Below, piece after piece: positions 59,970 to 64,000 of a stretch of DNA of 64,000 bases. The notes under the pieces were generated by a model. The model did not search any database. It worked only from the letters and a program-made list of their open reading frames with translations, and was not told the DNA's origin. Numbering within the stretch: position 1 is the first letter of the stretch; every line of letters starts with the position of its first letter. Both the position numbers and the translations under genes were made by a program. Source of the DNA: an uncultured Eubacteriales bacterium (GTDB lineage: Bacteria > Bacillota > Clostridia > Oscillospirales > Acutalibacteraceae). The stretch lies in NCBI GenBank assembly GCA_934463035.1, contig CAKSIG010000001.1:186001-250000 (forward strand), written 5' to 3'.

Positions 59970-60464
59970 ATGAAAATTTTCAGAATAGCAACCGCCGTTT
60001 TGCTTGCGGTCTGGATGTGCGTTATATTTTCCTTTTCGGCACAGAATGCCGAAACATCTTCGGATACAAGCGCGGGGGTAATCGAAAAGATTGCGGACGC
60101 GGTATATCCAGGCTACAAGGAAATGACCGAAAGCGAGCAAAAGGAAACGGTTGACAGTCTTCAACACGTGACGCGTAAAACAGCCCACGCCACGATATAT
60201 GCGGTACTCGGCGTTCTGTCCTTGCTTACGTTTATAAGCTACGAAAGGCTTAAACGGATAGCACGGGTGGGAATAAGCGCCGCCGTCTGCCTTTTGTATG
60301 CCGCAAGCGATGAACTTCACCAGCTTTTCGTTGCGGGCAGGAGCTGTGAGCTTCGCGACGTTATGATAGATTTTTCGGGAGCCGCAGTCGGCATAGCGTT
60401 CAGTTTTTTAATTGTTTTACTTATAAGCCGCAGAAAATCTGAAAAGGCAGGGGTTAAAAAATGA
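59970..60464 (+). CDS. VanZ-like family protein
   Basis: 164 residues, four TM helices. The VanZ block is SDELHQLFVAGRSCELRDV, with R-K-T-A-H-A before TM2. VanZ gives low teicoplanin resistance in some enterococci, but in most Firmicutes the function is unknown; no van genes are near. Weak SD (GGGG). The next gene overlaps it by four bases (ATGA). Confidence 0.85.
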   Translation: MKIFRIATAVLLAVWMCVIFSFSAQNAETSSDTSAGVIEKIADAVYPGYKEMTESEQKETVDSLQHVTRKTAHATIYAVLGVLSLLTFISYERLKRIARVGISAAVCLLYAASDELHQLFVAGRSCELRDVMIDFSGAAVGIAFSFLIVLLISRRKSEKAGVKK

Positions 60465-60949
60465 GAAAAAAGGAACTTTTAACGCAGAACATCGCTCTGT
60501 TTGAACAGCTTGAAAAATGCCGCTTGAAGATAAAGGAGCTTGAAAAAGAGCTTTCTTCAAAAAACAACATCATAGCAAAACTGCAAAGCAACACCGAGGA
60601 AACCCCGACAGAATATGCTGTTTCGACGTCTGCGGCGCCTATTATCGCAGAAACCGAAACGGTAAGTAGCAAACCGAAAAAAGCAGAGCTTCCGCGCGAT
60701 GTGGGCTACGGAGCGTCGGTCATAGGCAAGCTGGTTATTTCCGCCGCGAAATACTGCAACCGCCTTGCGTTGAGCGCTTGCGAGAATAAAAAAGACCAAA
60801 TCAACCTTATCTTGGGCGGTACCGAGGTTGCCAAAGCCGAAATTTTTAAAATAGTAACCTCCGATATTCCGTATGAAGACAAATGCTCTCAGATAGACGC
60901 CCAATATTTGAAAACCTCAGAATATTTCGCCAACGTCTTCGCACAATGA
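60461..60949 (+). CDS. Coiled-coil protein, unknown function
   Basis: 162 residues: N-terminal coiled coil (FEQLEKCRLKIKELEKELSS), a Thr/Glu/Ser-rich linker of about 40 residues, and a compact helical C-terminal domain (YGASVIGKLVISAAKYCNRL, ENKKDQINLILGGTEVAKAE). No signal peptide or TM helix. Similar proteins occur next to VanZ-like genes in Clostridia; function unknown. Confidence 0.75.
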   Translation: MRKKELLTQNIALFEQLEKCRLKIKELEKELSSKNNIIAKLQSNTEETPTEYAVSTSAAPIIAETETVSSKPKKAELPRDVGYGASVIGKLVISAAKYCNRLALSACENKKDQINLILGGTEVAKAEIFKIVTSDIPYEDKCSQIDAQYLKTSEYFANVFAQ

Positions 60950-60970
60950 CGATTATTAAATGAATATTAA

Positions 60971-61002
60971 ATAAAAGCCCTGCCAATGGGGCTTTTATTT
61001 TT
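60971..61002 (+). terminator. Terminator after the coiled-coil gene
   Basis: ATAAAAGCCC and GGGCTTTTAT stem, TTTTTG tail. Confidence 0.82.
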
Positions 61003-61058
61003 GCGCCGCCGTCGGTTTTCGACAGCTAAAATATATAAAATAACACCGTATATATCAA

Positions 61059-61193
61059 AAACCAGCGATTTACTATGCATTTCTTCCCTAAATAACAAAA
61101 TAATTAAAAAATTCTTCCTTTTTCGCAGAATTCGACAAATTGTGCGAAAATGAGGTGTTATAATATTAGTGCGATAAATATATTTTGTCGCAC
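61059..61193 (+). other. Intergenic dyads and extended -10 promoter before the YpsA-like gene
   Basis: The 240 bases before 61247 hold no gene. Two dyads are seen: TTTCGCA (61121-61127) with TGCGAAA (61143-61149), and GTGCGA (61169-61174) with TCGCAC (61188-61193). Between them TGTTATAAT (61156-61164) is an extended -10 without a good -35, so the promoter may need an activator that reads the dyads; this is inference. Confidence 0.4.
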
Positions 61194-61246
61194 TTTGCGG
61201 TCTTGACTCACGTCAGTCCGAAATTTAAAAAGAAGGAGTAATTTGT

Positions 61247-61717
61247 ATGAAGGTAAAAAAACAATGTTGTGTGTTTGCAGGAGAGAAATTCAGCGGTGAT
61301 GAAGCGGACAGACTATTGATTATACTTTCAAACGAAATCCAAAAAATGATTGAACTGAACGGCGTGCGGGGCTTTATCAGCGATATGTCGGAGGAGTACG
61401 GACTTTTAGCGGCAAAGGCGGTCTCCGAACTGAAACAGAAATATCCGTTTGTAACCCTTGAATGTGTTGCGCCGTATGAAGGCGTTGCGGACTATTGGGA
61501 CGACGCTCAGCGTGATACATACTTTTCCGTGATTGAAAACTGCGATAAATTCGTCACGGCAGAAAAAAAATATTCGGACGGCTGTTTTGAAAAACAGTTC
61601 GGCTTGTGCGCGAGCAACGCCGAATATATCGTCTGCCCTAAATGCGTGCTTGAAGACGAAAACTATAAACATAAAATTTCAAACCTGAAAGCTGTTTGCG
61701 TTGATCTTAATCGTTAA
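61247..61717 (+). CDS. YpsA/SLOG-family nucleotide-binding protein
   Basis: 156 residues of the DUF1273/YpsA SLOG superfamily: FISDMSEEYGLLAAKAVSEL (Rossmann loop region), TLECVAPYEGVADYWDDAQRD, and SNAEYIVCPKCVLEDEN. Bacillus YpsA affects cell division, but here the protein lacks flanking genes that would assign a role. SD AAGGAG. An N-terminal KVKKQCCVFAGEKF strand fits the SLOG fold. Confidence 0.78.
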   Translation: MKVKKQCCVFAGEKFSGDEADRLLIILSNEIQKMIELNGVRGFISDMSEEYGLLAAKAVSELKQKYPFVTLECVAPYEGVADYWDDAQRDTYFSVIENCDKFVTAEKKYSDGCFEKQFGLCASNAEYIVCPKCVLEDENYKHKISNLKAVCVDLNR

Positions 61718-61746
61718 ATAATATTAGATATTCGATATTTAAAACA

Positions 61747-61806
61747 CCCCCCAAGTCAGCAAATGCTGACAGCCCCCCTCTTTTAAAAAGAGGGGGGCGT
61801 ATTTTT
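61747..61806. repeat. Double-hairpin C6/G6 repeat
   Basis: GTCAGCA-AA-TGCTGAC (61755-61770) followed by CCCCCCTCTTTT and AAAAGAGGGGGG (61773-61796), then GCGTATTTTTT. This paired-hairpin pattern with a preceding CCCCCC recurs between genes in many Ruminococcaceae/Firmicutes genomes as a dispersed repeat. Here a single copy is found in the window; it could also terminate the YpsA-like transcript. Confidence 0.6.
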
Positions 61807-61871
61807 TATCCCGTTAAACGAATATATTTAATTGCAAATTTTTATACCGTGCGAGGGTTCGACATTAAAGT

Positions 61872-62401
61872 CTAAATTTCCACCCTGTAAGCAACGTAAA
61901 TTTCATAGCCGTTTTCCTGCGCCAGAACGGTAAAGCGGTTAAACACGTCGTCGGTTGCCCTGTCGTATGAAAAATTCGCTATTTCGGGAATGTTTTTTCC
62001 GTCAAGGCTTTCGTTATGCTTCTTTATCGCGTCTATAGTGTGACAGGACTCGAACCTGTCACGGTTTCGCTCGCCGCCTTTTAGATTGCGGCTTTGCGTT
62101 TATTTTTGCAAGGCGTCAGCCTTGCTGCAAATTTCTCGCTTCGCCGAATAAAAAATTCGGCGGCAGAAACTTTTAACCTACCGAAACTGAAAATTTTGTT
62201 ATAAGACGAAGCCGATAAAACGCAGGAATACTTCCGTATTTCAAGTTTTGAGGCAATGTATTATGCAAAATTTTGTTTCGTAGGCGTGGCAGGTTCGAGT
62301 CCTGTCACACTAAGGTTATTTTTATATGATACCATTTCGCAGTGACCGCGGTAGCAGAACACAAACTTTGCCCTTACTTTTTCGTTTGACGTATCATACA
62401 T
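61872..62401 (-). pseudogene. Small gene split by the inverted-repeat element
   Basis: The minus strand has an ATG at 62399-62401, an AAAGGAG upstream, and 30 codons (start MYDTSNEKVRAKFVFCYRG), then the element at 62038-62310. On the far side 53 codons (start DAIKKHNESLDGKNIPEI, end YEIYVAYRVEI) run to a TAG at 61872-61874. Joining 62311 to 62035 (removing the element and one TA) gives an open frame of 84 codons with an Ile at the joint. The start overlaps the stop of the cell-wall protein gene by eight bases, so it was translated from that operon. Family not recognised. Confidence 0.78.
62038..62310. mobile_element. 273-bp inverted-repeat miniature element, TA-flanked
   Basis: The ends match over 26 bp as inverted repeats with one mismatch: left GTGTGACAGGAC...CCTGTCACG (62038-62063) and right CGTGGCAGG...GTCCTGTCACAC (62285-62310). 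TA lies directly outside on both sides (62036-62037 and 62311-62312). Each end folds as GTGACAGG-ACTCGAA-CCTGTCAC, the shape of a tRNA T arm with the GGTTCGAGTCC core. The interior has no ORF, only short dyads (CAAGGC-GTCA-GCCTTG, GCCGAAT-ATTCGGC). Such features fit a non-autonomous MITE. No transposase is in the window. Confidence 0.75.
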
Positions 62402-63710
62402 TTTCTTTTCTGCTCCTTTTGGAAATTACCGAAGCGGAAATTACTGCCGCCGCCGAAACTGCCATTATTCCGAGATAGATATATGCGGCTGAATCGCCCG
62501 TTTTGGGGGACTTGCCCGTGCTTACGGCGCCGCCGCCTGCGTTCTCGGCAACGTTGCAAAGGGCGTACGTGCTGAAATGTTCAAGCTCAGCGGTAACCGT
62601 TCTGCCCGCTACGGTTATCTTTATTTCTTCTCTTGTGCCGTCCTCGGCAATGTAGTACATTTTAAGGTTTTCGGCGATCAGATAGTCGGCAAGATATATT
62701 GTCACCTTTACCTTTCCGTTCGGCTGAACAGCCGCGCCCGAAAGGGTTGCGTTAATTTCAAACGCCTGAATTTTGCCGTCCTTTGCTATGCCCTTTAATG
62801 AGCCTGCTACTTTGTCATTGTTGCCGTCAACCACTATTCCCTTTGCGGTTATAACCGTACCGTTTGGGAATGCGTCGCCGCCGTCAACCTCTATTGAATC
62901 TGAAAGATAATACCGTATCCTATCCGTATATTCGGGTGTTATCATTTTGTCGGCAGACGGCAAAGCGGAAACCTTTTCAACACTTAACGCCTTTGAATAC
63001 TCGCCGTCATATTCCACGGTAAATTTAATGTAACTGTCATACCAAAAAATTCTTTTTTCCAAATCTATTTCAGTTATTACACTATTTTCGTAAGTTTTAC
63101 CAACTGCAATCTCTCCTGATTCTACCGCTGAAAAAAATTCGTCTTTACTATCATATTCATAATCGCCATCTCCAAATTCCTGTAAATATACGGAATATGT
63201 TCCTTTGCCGGCATTATTATAACCTCTTACAGAAAACCTGTATCCGCCACCGCCAGTGCCTCTATCACAAACAATATAGGAATCTGTCTTGCTGTCATAT
63301 ACAATTAAATCGTTTGCACCGTCTTTGAGCCGCTGTGCGAAATCATCGCCGCAGAGATAGGTCTTCTTAACCAATTCCTCAAACTCTGCCGCGGGAATAC
63401 GCTGACAATAACCACCATCAGTAACAGTAAACGTATCCGTTTCGCTGTCGTACCATCCAAATTCCACCTTGTCACCCTTATATTGCGAGGACGTAATCCA
63501 ACCGAAATCACGATTTGACAGGTCATCACATTTTACCACTGTCCCATTATTTCCTCGTGCTTCAATTACTTCACTTATGTAAGTGACCCAGAAAATGCGG
63601 TCGTCAAAATAACCGCACAAATTTTCCTCTGCCGTTGCAGGCACGGCGAAAGCGACCGCAAGGCTCGCAAAAAGCGATATTGCCAACAGAACTGATAAGA
63701 TTTTTTTCAT
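62394..63710 (-). CDS. Secreted protein with sortase-type C-terminal anchor
   Basis: 438 residues: signal peptide (1-27, cleavage near ATA-EEN), a beta-rich extracellular body with no recognised domain, and a wall-sorting end KSPKTGDSA followed by a TM helix (YIYLGIMAVSAAAVISASVI) and KRSRKE. The sorting motif is S-P-K-T-G, a variant of LPXTG common in Ruminococcaceae-like bacteria. A small gene now split by an element overlaps its stop. Its promoter carries repeats that probably bind the divergent XRE regulator. Possible substrate of sortase B at 46264 (unproven). Confidence 0.85.
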   Translation of the reverse strand: MKKILSVLLAISLFASLAVAFAVPATAEENLCGYFDDRIFWVTYISEVIEARGNNGTVVKCDDLSNRDFGWITSSQYKGDKVEFGWYDSETDTFTVTDGGYCQRIPAAEFEELVKKTYLCGDDFAQRLKDGANDLIVYDSKTDSYIVCDRGTGGGGYRFSVRGYNNAGKGTYSVYLQEFGDGDYEYDSKDEFFSAVESGEIAVGKTYENSVITEIDLEKRIFWYDSYIKFTVEYDGEYSKALSVEKVSALPSADKMITPEYTDRIRYYLSDSIEVDGGDAFPNGTVITAKGIVVDGNNDKVAGSLKGIAKDGKIQAFEINATLSGAAVQPNGKVKVTIYLADYLIAENLKMYYIAEDGTREEIKITVAGRTVTAELEHFSTYALCNVAENAGGGAVSTGKSPKTGDSAAYIYLGIMAVSAAAVISASVISKRSRKENV

Positions 63711-63742
63711 AATTCTTGCCCCTTTTTTAGTTTTATGGGCAA

Positions 63743-63771
63743 ATTATAACACTATGATTGTAATTTGTCAA
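63743..63771 (-). promoter_or_regulatory. Promoter of the wall-anchored protein gene
   Basis: Minus-strand TTGACA, 17 bases, TATAAT, both perfect, about 33 bases upstream of the ATG at 63710. Confidence 0.85.
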
Positions 63772-63831
63772 TATTTTAATACTATGGTTGATTATAATTT
63801 CTCTTATTTTTAATATAATAGTTGTAATCAA
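63751..63831. promoter_or_regulatory. Three related repeats between divergent genes
   Basis: ACTATGATTGTAAT (63751-63764), ACTATGGTTGATTATA (63781-63796) and TAATAGTTGTAATC (63816-63829) are direct repeats with a common (A/G)TTG core at about 30- to 35-base spacing. One lies in the spacer of the 63743 promoter, another near the start of the XRE gene, so they are good candidates for operators of that regulator. Confidence 0.5.
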
Positions 63832-63844
63832 GGGGGCAAGATAT

Positions 63845-64000
63845 ATGAACGATAACAGCTTTTTAACCGAAATGGGAAAAAGAATTTACGACCGCCGAAA
63901 AGAGCTGAAAATGACGCAGGAATCGGTTGCGGAGGCGGTTAATTTAAGTCTTCAATCAATATCCTGTATCGAGCTTGGCAAAAAAGCGATACGCCCCGAA
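63845..64000 (+). CDS. XRE-family transcriptional regulator (cut by right edge)
   Basis: First 52 residues of a Cro/CI-type HTH protein: IYDRRKELKMTQESVAEAVN, then LSLQSISCIELGKKAIRPE, the classic helix-turn-helix with Gln recognition position. SD AAGGGGG before ATG 63845. Divergent from the wall-anchored protein gene with shared repeats between them, which suggests it controls that gene and itself. Confidence 0.9.
   Translation, partial: MNDNSFLTEMGKRIYDRRKELKMTQESVAEAVNLSLQSISCIELGKKAIRPE

Noticed and set aside
59970..60464. Glycopeptide resistance locus because of VanZ
   Set aside because: VanZ-like proteins are widespread, and no vanHAX or vanRS genes are near.
62280..62320. tRNA gene suggested by GGTTCGAGTCC and a CACACTA acceptor-like end
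   Set aside because: No matching 5' acceptor strand, D arm or anticodon arm within 100 bases upstream, and the same segment occurs as an inverted repeat at 62038.

Overview
The window looks like chromosomal DNA of a low-to-moderate-GC, Gram-positive, endospore-forming member of the Clostridia, most like the Oscillospiraceae/Ruminococcaceae. That placement is inferred from gene content, not from a phylogeny. The support is a complete spoIIIAA-AH operon, T-box and PyrR attenuation leaders, strong SD sequences (AAGGAGG-like), class B sortase and LCP proteins, a dockerin protein, and an S-P-K-T-G cell-wall sorting signal. No phage, plasmid or CRISPR signature was seen. One short inverted-repeat mobile element is present near the right end.

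Layout. 1-1971 (minus): the conserved rpmH-rnpA-yidD-yidC-jag block, with trpS rather than dnaA on the other side. 2164-4972: trpS, holB, ricT. 5080-7688: a small 2[4Fe-4S] ferredoxin, PduL, HemW and a histidine phosphatase. 7918-11354: a fucose/galactose-type sugar locus (GH95, FucU, creatininase-like hydrolase). 11507-14489: three surface-protein genes, with a dockerin-bearing secreted protein and a membrane-anchored cohesin-like protein as neighbours. 14690-16986: a glycolipid-type locus (CrtO-like acyltransferase, GT28 glycosyltransferase, PAP2 protein). 17150-17266: a solitary 5S rRNA with its own promoter and terminator. 17344-20018: GtrA and the PyrR-attenuated pyrR-uraA operon. 20131-24699: spoIIIAA-AH. 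24759-27939: Asp23, an unclassified structured element, two tandem CNNM transporters and a small zinc-ribbon protein.

27998-30794: a metal P-type ATPase with a CsoR-type regulator and operators, next to a fossil of a second P-type ATPase. 30931-37629 (minus): an apparent eight-gene envelope/export operon led by a TetR regulator (alpha/beta hydrolase, LiaF-like protein, two ABC exporters, CmpB-like membrane protein). 37878-45156: S1-domain protein, Mrp, RsmD, CoaD, a coiled-coil protein, T-box-controlled type-2 ileS and a small membrane protein. 45216-53673 (minus): a surface-glycan locus (DUF2142 protein, flippase, three glycosyltransferases, DUF2304) ending with sortase B and LCP. 53810-55556: a DtxR-family regulator and tuf. 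55792-60949: PucR/CdaR-like regulator, FtsE, FtsX, an M23 hydrolase, VanZ-like protein and a coiled-coil protein. 61247-64000: a YpsA-like protein, a double-hairpin repeat, a small gene split by an inverted-repeat element, a cell-wall-anchored protein, and a divergent XRE regulator cut by the window edge.

The most distinctive observations are as follows. (1) A 273-bp element at 62038-62310 has tRNA T-arm-like terminal inverted repeats. Removing it with one copy of a TA duplication restores an open 84-codon gene, and solo copies of its end lie next to yidC and the sortase gene. (2) A dockerin protein and a cohesin-like anchored protein are encoded side by side. (3) The 5S rRNA gene is independently transcribed. 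(4) In YidC the conserved groove arginine is replaced by Asn in TM1, while an Arg appears in TM2. (5) A nested 94-nt hairpin shares its outer stem with the tuf terminator.
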